Below are positions 6,373 through 14,396 of a DNA stretch of 20,376 bases, piece after piece. The number at the start of each line of letters is the position of its first letter. The first letter of the stretch is position 1. The position numbers and the translations under genes are program-made. The notes beneath the pieces are model-generated. The model was not told where the DNA came from. It saw only the letters and a program-made list of their open reading frames with translations, and made no database searches. Source of the stretch: JAJVID01 sp035275345 (GTDB lineage: Bacteria; Acidobacteriota; Blastocatellia; RBC074). The stretch is from NCBI GenBank assembly GCA_035275345.1, contig DATEMY010000242.1:1-20376 (forward strand), written 5' to 3'.

Positions 6373-8602
6373 CTTCCTCCAGCTTGAAATTATTGACCCT
6401 GAATGCAAACAACCGCGTGTCGGGCGGATGCGGGATCGCTCGAATGTCGGAGATGAATTGTATTGAATTGGAGCCGGGCAAGATCTTGAACTTCTTTGAA
6501 AACGGCGTCGGCTTCGGCCCTGTCCTGATTTTCTCCGAAAAGTTCGGGCTCTCGATTCTCAGTGATCCCTCGCTGGCTGAAGACGCGGTCAGCTCGATAA
6601 ATATCTCTCTTTCGCGCGGCAGACGGTTTTCGATCAACAACTCGCCGTTTGACCCGGACCATCGCCAATTGTCATCAGGCGTCCCTTCCACGATCGAAAA
6701 ATCTTTTTGCCAGGTCAGCAGCAATGGGTTTAAGGCTTTTTCCGGGTCGCCCTTGAGGCTTTTGCCGTATTCGATCAGATTGAAGAACGACAGACGCTGG
6801 TTGGGACTGACCATCGGCTGCGATTTGATCAGGGCGGAGATTTCCGATTCGACCTTCGCGCCGCCGTCCGGGTGATGCCCTCGATCGATGTAAATGCCGC
6901 TGAAGCCGACGGCCGCGACAGTGTTGACCAGTTCATTCACGGGCAGAACCGCGATTGACTTCTGCCATTTATCCCCGTCGTGGCCCCGCATCGCGCCGAA
7001 ACTCCACCGCAAACTGTCCGAATGAAAGTAGCCCTTCAAGTTATCGTAGGATTCCCCTTCTGGAAACATGTGGATGGGGAGTTGAAAGATCATCGCTCGC
7101 GGCGGCATCGCCGATTCGATCTGACCGATGAATTCGCGGTCGCTCTGGTATTCGGTTTGCACTTCTTTGTACTCTCGCTGATAACGTTTCTTCGTCTGAT
7201 CGAAGATGCCGAGGGTGATAAAAAATGGGATCAATGCGTAAATGAATATTCGCCGCCAATGGTTCCGAGAAATCCTGCGTGACCAAAGGTCGAGCAGCAG
7301 CGCGACTGCGAAGAACGAAAAGAACGAGATATAGACGCTGATGCGGTTGTAGGCCCTGATCTGTGGCGAGATCAGATGAGCGAATATCGAGCCGAAACCG
7401 CCGACAGTACCGATCAGAAAGGCAGACACATTCAACAGGCTCAAATGGTTGAACAGTTCGCGCGGCTGGCTGTCCTCATCGCGGCTCTTTCGATAGAGTA
7501 ACCACCCGAGCAGAAATAGAAATCCGATGCTCCCGATGAAACCGAGCGACGAATCGACATTTTCGGTGGACAGCGGAGTCTGATTGTAAAACTTCTTGAA
7601 ATTGGCCAGCGGTTTGAGTCGGTGTTCATCCGCCGGCAGCAATAATTGGGCCATCTTCAATCCATAAAACTCGGCCTCACCGGGATTGCGCTCAGCCGCG
7701 TCGGTCTTACTATGCCCCATGCGGTGGATGATGTTCGGCGTCAAGTTCAAAATGAACACTCCAAAAATCACGGCGATCAGGAAGACCGGCGTGATCAGCC
7801 TGGCCCAACTTCTATGGCGAATCGCCAGGAACAACGCGACGCTGGCCAGCAACCACATCGCGAAGAACGAATAGTAGGCGCCCCCGGTCGAAGCGACCAG
7901 AACGCAGATGAGCAGGCTGGCAATCAATTTGGGAGCGCGTATAAAAAGCCTCGTTCGTCCATTCTCGGTTCTGGTCAGCGAGAGTTTCTCTCCACAGACC
8001 CACAGAATGACCATGACCATCAGCGGCACCGGAAAATAAGCGGTGTACATCAGGTGGTGCTGGCCGCGGCTTAGATGGTAGAAGGTGAATGTGTAGAGCA
8101 AGCCGCCGAGTAACGCCGGGCCGCGCGAGATGTTGAACTTCCTCAGGACATAGAACGTGCAGATTGTCGTTAGTGGGAAGGTCATCAGGTAAAAGAGATT
8201 GAAGATCGTCGCGTAATTCGAGGTGAATAGCCCCATCAGCTTGATCAGAAGATAGTTGAAATTATCGGGCTGCGGAAAATCGTGCATCTGCTGTCCGTGC
8301 GGCGCGCCGAGCGAATCGTTCGTCAGATACCATCCATTTTTGATGATCGCCTTGATCACCATGCTATAAAACAACCCGTCGCCTTCGTAGAGAAAAGGCG
8401 TCGCCAGGTCGGAGCGATACAGCTTTAGCATCAATGTGAGAATAAACAGGCTAAGTATGAACGCGATTAAGTAGGTCGCTAATTCGTACCGACGCTCGCT
8501 TACAGGATTTTTCCGGATTGTTTCCAGGCTGGATTTCGTCATTTCAGATATCATGCGTGAATTCGTGGCCGTCGCTTGACTGTGAGAGAGGGACGCCGTC
8601 AA
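6362..8602 (-). CDS. GT-C-like polytopic membrane protein with large periplasmic C-terminal domain
   Basis: A 746-aa protein. The first membrane helix is at about 41-60, followed by a loop with Asp75 in LYEGDGLFYS, the position of the catalytic acid in GT-C enzymes. Several more helices run to about 467. Residues 470-746 are soluble, and the last 120 look like a beta-sandwich. It resembles proteins loosely annotated as sugar translocase or phosphoglycerol-transferase-like. I do not recognise a characterised homologue and call it GT-C-like from topology and the loop Asp. The TTG start (8602-8600) overlaps the TGA stop of the upstream gene in the string TTGA, suggesting translational coupling. 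In-frame ATGs at 8554 and 8542 are alternatives and neither has a clear ribosome site. It shares an 11-base tail overlap with the methyltransferase on the other strand. Confidence 0.8.
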   Translation of the reverse strand: MTASLSHSQATATNSRMISEMTKSSLETIRKNPVSERRYELATYLIAFILSLFILTLMLKLYRSDLATPFLYEGDGLFYSMVIKAIIKNGWYLTNDSLGAPHGQQMHDFPQPDNFNYLLIKLMGLFTSNYATIFNLFYLMTFPLTTICTFYVLRKFNISRGPALLGGLLYTFTFYHLSRGQHHLMYTAYFPVPLMVMVILWVCGEKLSLTRTENGRTRLFIRAPKLIASLLICVLVASTGGAYYSFFAMWLLASVALFLAIRHRSWARLITPVFLIAVIFGVFILNLTPNIIHRMGHSKTDAAERNPGEAEFYGLKMAQLLLPADEHRLKPLANFKKFYNQTPLSTENVDSSLGFIGSIGFLFLLGWLLYRKSRDEDSQPRELFNHLSLLNVSAFLIGTVGGFGSIFAHLISPQIRAYNRISVYISFFSFFAVALLLDLWSRRISRNHWRRIFIYALIPFFITLGIFDQTKKRYQREYKEVQTEYQSDREFIGQIESAMPPRAMIFQLPIHMFPEGESYDNLKGYFHSDSLRWSFGAMRGHDGDKWQKSIAVLPVNELVNTVAAVGFSGIYIDRGHHPDGGAKVESEISALIKSQPMVSPNQRLSFFNLIEYGKSLKGDPEKALNPLLLTWQKDFSIVEGTPDDNWRWSGSNGELLIENRLPREREIFIELTASSASEGSLRIESPNFSEKIRTGPKPTPFSKKFKILPGSNSIQFISDIRAIPHPPDTRLFAFRVNNFKLEEVKQ

Positions 8603-11600
8603 GGCTCAGGTTCGACCTTCCATAAACTAAAGTAGTAATTGTTCGTGCCAAGATGGCTCCATTTTGCGGGCATGTTCTTTTGCGCCAATGGGATTTCATG
8701 AGGCATGAGCAGAGCATAAAAGCCATAGCCTTTCTCTGCGATATTTTTTTTCAATACAGGCCATTGGCCGGGGTAAATTTGATCATAGCGGAAGATTTTG
8801 CGACCCGTGTAATACTGCACTGCGCCGCCCATCTCCATGGATACCATCAACGTTTGTTTGGGTACGATCTGGTCAGCCCAGAGGACGCATTCTTTGTGGA
8901 TTATCAAGCCAGGTCCCATATTGATCAGGTCATTCAGCTTGATGTGATATGTGGCGGATCCGAGCACGGCGGCGAGAAGAAACGACGCCGGGAGCCAGTT
9001 GATCCTTGCATGTTTTTGTTCGATAACGGATTTTTTCAGCAGTTCGGTGATTGCTTGAGCGCTCAAAAGAGATCCCAGGATCATCGCCGGAAAACCGGGA
9101 AGAAGAAACCTGGTGTACCACCATACTTCATAGTCTAAATAGAAACAGTAGAAGAGAAGCAAGACGCCGAACCAGGTGAAGAGGAACAGCCGGTTACGCC
9201 AGGAAATTTCCCGATTTATTACAACCCCGAGCCATCCTATCAACAAAAGCGGGCTCATGGTCGCTGCTATCCAATAGGTGTAGTGAGCGAAACGCGGGGT
9301 AAAGTGGGAAAGTTGGATGGCGGTGAAGATCTGATAATGTACGAATCCCATCAGGAATGGATTGCCAAAAGCGATCTTATTGTAAGTAAAGAAAACAGCC
9401 GCTACCGGTAATCCTCCCAACCCGAAATATAGCAGGGATCTCGGAGTTAAACGGAGGCTCAACAGGATCGGAATAAGCAGAAGTCCATTTGTGGGCCGGA
9501 TCAGGAAAGCAACCCCGAATGCGAAACCGGCGAAGATGGACCAGACCACATTTTTCCTTGATCGTAGTGACGCAAAGATCGTAGCGAGAGCCCAGCACAT
9601 CGCCGGGACATCCGTCATCGGTTGGACCCCCATGAAAATTACGGTCGGACTGACCCCTAACATGATTGCGGCTGCAATGGATAGATTGCGGCGCAACCCA
9701 AGTTCCAGACCTGTCAGGTAGATCAAGATCATGCTCACCACCGTGGATAAGGGTCCGATCAAACAAGGACCGATATTCCAACCGAAGATCAGGGCGGCGA
9801 TAAGCATGTGCAGTGGAAGTCCGATCGGGTAAAGCGGAACTGTTTCCCCAGGATTTACACCCGGTAGAAAACCCAGCGGAAGAAAGATCTGGCTGAAAGC
9901 GGTGGAGAGATCAAATTCATCAAGTTCTGTGATTGGATGAACGATCCGGTGTTGCGCAATACGTTGAGCCAGGATTGCATATCCGGGGGTGTCAGAGCCG
10001 GCAATGACATAGGATCCGCGGCTAAATATCAAATAGCCGTAAAATATCAGGCCGAGTAATGCAATGACGGTCAAAGGTTTTGTGGAGATGAAAGTCCGCG
10101 CGCGCGGCGGGATCAGTGATCCGACTCGCGACAGTTTATTCAAATCCCAGACAGGCGCCGGAATCCGCACGCCGGATGGAATCCATGGTTTAATCTTGGA
10201 ATGAAGACGATCCGCGCCGAACCGGCTGATGACCGCGCCTGCCAATAAAATCAGAAGGCCTAGAAAGGTATAAAACGCGCCATTGCTGACAGCAGGTGAG
10301 TGAAAAACAAAATCAACCTGATGCTCTCCCGCTGGGACGGCGATTCCTCGCAGAGCATGATTGACACGTTCGACCGGCGTGCGCCGTCCGTCTACCCACG
10401 CGTCCCATCCGCGAAAATATAATTCACTCAACACCAAAAAACCCGGCTGGTCGTTTCTGGTTTGTATTTCAATTCGATTCGGCTCGTAGCGCGAAACCTT
10501 GACCGTTGAATTGACAGGATCGCTGATAGCCAGATCCGCGATTTCACGGCCTCCGAGATCCTCGCGGGCGAATAGAACTGTCTCCAAAGGGTTGAACGGC
10601 GTTCCTTCGGGCAGCGTTCCGTTTTTGATGCTTTGTATCACGTCGACGCTTGGCGCGACCGCCGCCCGTTTGACGAACCAGGCGCGTGGCGCATAATTCG
10701 GGTTTTCAAAAAGCGTCACCGTCCCGAATTGCGCCAGCTCGCGCCATCGTCCCGTGACCAAGTCGATCGAACCAATCGGCGCGGACAGCTTAGTCGCCGG
10801 GTCATGCAGAGAAATTCGCGAGATCATGAGATTCGCATTCGGGAGGAGATAGTCAAACTCAATGCATTGGATTTCCGCTCGATCAAACGGTACCCTTGCC
10901 AGGTACTGGTGCGCCATGAACGCTCCGGCGGAAGAGCTTTCGGCTATCGGAGGGCGGCGATGCTTCATGTGAGGGCGAATATCCTCACTGTCATAACACC
11001 ACTCGCCGGTATCCCGCCCAGCTCGAATCTCCTGCTTCAATACGCGCCCGTCTTTTGTGTGAAATTTCAGTTGAAGGACCGGCGTGTCATCATCCGTCGT
11101 CACTGAGCCGGCCATCGTCGATACCAACGCCAACTCGGACGCCATAATCCCCGGGGCCGGGATCTCAAAATGCGAGCCTCGCGTGAGGTTGATATAGATT
11201 TTCTCTTCATTGAACCGGACGCCTTCAATATCGATGGTCGGTTTTTGATCAACGCCGGCTCTCCTGTCCAGCAAAAGATATTTTACGTTAAACAGATTGA
11301 GCCCTTGCTGGTCGGGATTGAAGATATTCAAATCAGAGACCAGGCCGTCCGCTCCCATCTCACCGGCAATCGCCATCGATCTCGATGAGCGCATCTCATC
11401 CACCCCATTGACGCTGCGCAGTCCACGGGCAATCGAAAGATTCGGAAGATTGAGGTTGTCGGAACTCTTTCCTTCGGGAGTGACGGAATGACTGATGATG
11501 CGGAACGAGTTCAAATCGGATTCTCGTGATTTTATGAACTGAACCGAAGGCGGATCCTGCAAATCCGCATTGATGGCGGCGCGGGATTGAAGTCGTCCCC

Positions 11601-13116
11601 AATTGACGAACAAACCGAAGATCGCCAGGTCCGCAAAAAGGATCGTGATGAGTAGTGCGGCGCACGGTAGATTTCGGCGGCGCGCCGATAGCCACAGCGC
11701 AATCAGGCTCACGGTCGCAAGGCTGATCGTTGTCAGCGCTTCAAAACCTGTAAATAAATTCGATTGATTGTGAAGAGGAGATTCGGCGGCGATCGGATTT
11801 CCCCTGAAGCGATAATAGATGACCGCCATGGATACTATCACGATGAAAACGATCGAACTGCGTCTTAGCGCGCGTTTGGCCTGATCCGGGTCCATCCGTT
11901 CAAGAAAAGAAAGACCGAGGCCCGCAAGGATTGCGGCGCCGTACGTAAATTCAAACAGATGATTCGCCGGAGCCCGGAAGAACGCCGCCAATGGCGTCTG
12001 ATAGAGCATCAGGCTTAGTCCGAAAGGCAGATATTTTCCGAAGGCCGTCAAGAGGGAAAAGAAAACGACTACCGTCCAGAACCACACCAGCTTATTACCT
12101 TGTTTTGCAAACAGGGCAAAGAAGACGAGTAACGCGGCCAATAACCCTAGATAACCATAGGCCTCGACGAATGACGCGATCCCATCCACTGCCGTCTTCG
12201 TCACGGTTACGGGTTCGCTTCCGACAAAGAGCGGCGAGATGAAAGTCAGCATTCGGCCCGGAGCGAATGATGAGGCGAAGAAGGCTTCATAACTGATGTT
12301 TGCGAGTTTCCCGAGATAAAACAGCTCACGGACGGGTAAAAGCTGAACCATCGAAAGAAGGATTCCGCAGACAAACATCGCCGCAGCCCCTCGGAGAAAG
12401 CGTGGACCGCTCTCGCCCCCTTCCCGAGAAGCCCATGAGAAATAGACGTAGATCGCGCCGATCAGGATGGTATAAACGCTTAACTCCGGAGCGCCTGCGA
12501 AAAATTGCATGGCGATGAAGATCGCTCCGAGCGTAATCCATCGCCAGCTCACTTTTTGGAATAGGCGCTCGATCGCGAGCAATATCCACGGCGCCCATGC
12601 CGCGGCGGCTATAACCGGGCTATCGCCGATGCGCGTGATCATGAAACCGCCGAACGAGAAGGCGATCCCAGCGACGATTCCTCCTGAACGAGTCATGCCG
12701 ATTCGGCGACCATATAAGTAGCTGCCGATTAAAGCCAGGTAAAATGTCGTGATTACGAGAAGATTGATCGATGTCGCAGGTGAGAAAATCGCGAAAACCC
12801 AATTTGGCGCATAGAAGGCTCCCGGATGGCCGCTCCCAAGTAAAGGAGCGCCGCCGAGGATATAGGGGTTCCAGAGCGGGGCCTGTCCCGAGGCGATCAT
12901 CTTGCCTATCAGGATGTGAGCGCTCAGGAAATCCTTCTCGGCGCCGCTCGGAATCATCGAATATCCCGCAAGCAAGGCCGGCGCGAAATAGATGACCGGT
13001 AGCAGCGCCAGCAAGGCGCCGCTTATCGGCCAGGTGAGCCATTCTCTTTTGTCGTTTTTGATCAAACCTGTGGTTGGATATATTGGTTGTGAAACAGGGC
13101 CTAAATCCGTAGCCAT
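8599..13116 (-). CDS. YfhO-like / GT39-like GT-C fusion membrane protein, 1505 aa
   Basis: Two membrane proteins in one reading frame. Residues 30-965 align throughout with the YfhO-family protein at 1078-4308. Shared blocks include PLWNPYI at 81-87, FGGFMI at 155-160, RDTGEW at 701-706, RYEPNRIE at 876-883 and LRGIAVPAGE at 922-931. Residues 1011-1505 look like a second complete GT-C protein of the GT39/PMT_2 kind: a first helix, then SDTPGY at 1041-1046 with Asp1042 in the first loop, YPIGLPLH at 1096-1103, QPMTDVP at 1165-1171, RPT at 1207-1209, further helices, and a soluble tail. The linker (about 965-1010) maps near 10090-10225. The YfhO half lacks the GD found at Asp84 of its paralogue, having SGAEKDF instead, so the GT39-like half may carry the activity. 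Parts of the 3' half look more A+T-rich (about 43% G+C in some lines). No clear ribosome site precedes the ATG. Confidence 0.87.
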   Translation of the reverse strand: MATDLGPVSQPIYPTTGLIKNDKREWLTWPISGALLALLPVIYFAPALLAGYSMIPSGAEKDFLSAHILIGKMIASGQAPLWNPYILGGAPLLGSGHPGAFYAPNWVFAIFSPATSINLLVITTFYLALIGSYLYGRRIGMTRSGGIVAGIAFSFGGFMITRIGDSPVIAAAAWAPWILLAIERLFQKVSWRWITLGAIFIAMQFFAGAPELSVYTILIGAIYVYFSWASREGGESGPRFLRGAAAMFVCGILLSMVQLLPVRELFYLGKLANISYEAFFASSFAPGRMLTFISPLFVGSEPVTVTKTAVDGIASFVEAYGYLGLLAALLVFFALFAKQGNKLVWFWTVVVFFSLLTAFGKYLPFGLSLMLYQTPLAAFFRAPANHLFEFTYGAAILAGLGLSFLERMDPDQAKRALRRSSIVFIVIVSMAVIYYRFRGNPIAAESPLHNQSNLFTGFEALTTISLATVSLIALWLSARRRNLPCAALLITILFADLAIFGLFVNWGRLQSRAAINADLQDPPSVQFIKSRESDLNSFRIISHSVTPEGKSSDNLNLPNLSIARGLRSVNGVDEMRSSRSMAIAGEMGADGLVSDLNIFNPDQQGLNLFNVKYLLLDRRAGVDQKPTIDIEGVRFNEEKIYINLTRGSHFEIPAPGIMASELALVSTMAGSVTTDDDTPVLQLKFHTKDGRVLKQEIRAGRDTGEWCYDSEDIRPHMKHRRPPIAESSSAGAFMAHQYLARVPFDRAEIQCIEFDYLLPNANLMISRISLHDPATKLSAPIGSIDLVTGRWRELAQFGTVTLFENPNYAPRAWFVKRAAVAPSVDVIQSIKNGTLPEGTPFNPLETVLFAREDLGGREIADLAISDPVNSTVKVSRYEPNRIEIQTRNDQPGFLVLSELYFRGWDAWVDGRRTPVERVNHALRGIAVPAGEHQVDFVFHSPAVSNGAFYTFLGLLILLAGAVISRFGADRLHSKIKPWIPSGVRIPAPVWDLNKLSRVGSLIPPRARTFISTKPLTVIALLGLIFYGYLIFSRGSYVIAGSDTPGYAILAQRIAQHRIVHPITELDEFDLSTAFSQIFLPLGFLPGVNPGETVPLYPIGLPLHMLIAALIFGWNIGPCLIGPLSTVVSMILIYLTGLELGLRRNLSIAAAIMLGVSPTVIFMGVQPMTDVPAMCWALATIFASLRSRKNVVWSIFAGFAFGVAFLIRPTNGLLLIPILLSLRLTPRSLLYFGLGGLPVAAVFFTYNKIAFGNPFLMGFVHYQIFTAIQLSHFTPRFAHYTYWIAATMSPLLLIGWLGVVINREISWRNRLFLFTWFGVLLLFYCFYLDYEVWWYTRFLLPGFPAMILGSLLSAQAITELLKKSVIEQKHARINWLPASFLLAAVLGSATYHIKLNDLINMGPGLIIHKECVLWADQIVPKQTLMVSMEMGGAVQYYTGRKIFRYDQIYPGQWPVLKKNIAEKGYGFYALLMPHEIPLAQKNMPAKWSHLGTNNYYFSLWKVEPEP

Positions 13117-13245
13117 AGTGAATAAATGCGTGCGGGGGGGTCTATGGTTAGAAACGCCAGGGCGAAATCTTCTCTCATGAGCGTCAGTACGCGCAACTGA
13201 AACTGTGTAGTGATCTGTTTGAACACGCGTTAAAATGTCTCTGAT
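13117..13245. promoter_or_regulatory. divergent intergenic region between the fusion gene and a methyltransferase
   Basis: This gap lies between two genes that start in opposite directions, so it must hold or lie within both promoters unless transcription begins elsewhere. I see a run of seven or more G at about 13133-13139. I see no -10/-35 pair at correct spacing that I would trust: ttgaac at 13219 and taaaat at 13231 are only six bases apart. Confidence 0.45.
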
Positions 13246-14298
13246 ATGTCTGATCAGGTAAAAGAAAGCCTTGATTTGCGGGAGAGCGTCAACCTGGCCG
13301 ATAGGGCTAAAAGAGAAGAATTATTGACGCACGGTTGGTGGCATAGCATCGATCTTGGCGGGGGCCGAATCACGCCCGGGGCCAGGAAGATTGATGAATT
13401 ACGCGACATCTACGCTTGTTTTGAGCTGCCCATCGATCTAACCGGCAAGCGTGCGCTGGATATTGGTTGCAGGGACGGGTTCTTTTCGTTTGAAGCCGAA
13501 CGTCATGGAGCGGAAGTTGTTGCCGTTGATTGCTGGCGGCCGGAGACGTTCTTTGAAGCGCATTCGGCGCTGAATTCACGCGTCGAGTTTCGGGAGATGA
13601 GCGTTTACGAAATCACGCGGGAAAAACTCGGCGGTTTCGACATCGTGTTTTTCCTCGGCGTGATCTATCACCTGCAGCATCCATTGCTGGCTTTGCAGCG
13701 CGTGTGTGAAGTGACTTCCGATATTGCGCTGATCGAATCTCACGTCATCGACAACATTCTAGATACATCGCGTCCTGTGATGGAATATTACGAAAACGAG
13801 GAACTGGGCGGGCAGTACGACAACTGGTGGGGGCCGAATACCGATTGCCTGGTCGGAATGTCGCGCACCGCCGGGTTTGTGAGTGCGGACGTGATCCGGC
13901 GGGAGCCTGCGCGCTCGGTGATCAAGGCATATCGAAAGTTTGCGGACTTGCCAACCGGATTGGAGCCATCGATCCAGATTTTTGACGTGGTAAACGCCTG
14001 CACTTATGAACGCCGTCTCCCCAGGCGTGGCCGGCACGCTTTCCTACAGATTTGGGCCGATGGGGTTCCGAAACATGCCAACCGCGAAAACACGCGCGTA
14101 GTGGTTGAAGGATTTGGCGCGGCCCCGATTTATGTCGGGCAAGTTGAGGGAATTGAAACTGAAAGCGCGTGCCGAATGGTAATCAATGTTCCGGTTCCAC
14201 CTGGCTTGGGAACCGGGCCCGCAACGGTATGGATATATTGTAGAGATCGAGTATCGAACCAATTCCAAATAGATCTTTGCGAAGGCGGCGAATGGTAG
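13246..14298 (+). CDS. CmoB-like class I SAM methyltransferase with C-terminal extra domain
   Basis: A 350-aa protein. Residues 50-250 form a methyltransferase domain: LDIGCRDGFFSFE at 71-83 (motif I), Asp95 in VVAVDCW, and GVIYHLQHPLLAL at 138-150, a signature shared with CmoB and DUF1698-type enzymes. WWGPNTDCL at 194-202 fits the same group. This is not expected to be tRNA-modifying CmoB itself: the CmoB N-terminal domain is missing, and many relatives act on sugars or lipids. Residues 262-350 are a short, probably beta-rich domain that I do not recognise. Its position next to the glycosyltransferase cluster suggests methylation of a glycan or of a lipid-linked intermediate, which is inference. 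Alternative downstream starts exist, but the ATG at 13246 gives a normal N-terminus. Confidence 0.82.
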   Translation: MSDQVKESLDLRESVNLADRAKREELLTHGWWHSIDLGGGRITPGARKIDELRDIYACFELPIDLTGKRALDIGCRDGFFSFEAERHGAEVVAVDCWRPETFFEAHSALNSRVEFREMSVYEITREKLGGFDIVFFLGVIYHLQHPLLALQRVCEVTSDIALIESHVIDNILDTSRPVMEYYENEELGGQYDNWWGPNTDCLVGMSRTAGFVSADVIRREPARSVIKAYRKFADLPTGLEPSIQIFDVVNACTYERRLPRRGRHAFLQIWADGVPKHANRENTRVVVEGFGAAPIYVGQVEGIETESACRMVINVPVPPGLGTGPATVWIYCRDRVSNQFQIDLCEGGEW

Positions 14299-14396
14299 GC
14301 GATCAATCCATGATGGGCCATATCATCAAGAACGTCGTCATGTCGCTCTTACTTTTCGTTTGACTTCTCATCCTCACCTAGCCAAGCTATCGGCCT

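Noticed and set aside
13219..13236. ttgaac and taaaat as a promoter for the gene at 13246
   Set aside because: The boxes are six bases apart instead of about 17, and the second is too close to the start codon.
13246..14298. True CmoB (tRNA carboxymethyluridine synthesis)
   Set aside because: Only the catalytic signature is shared; the family's N-terminal domain is missing, an unrelated C-terminal domain is present, and the context is glycosylation.
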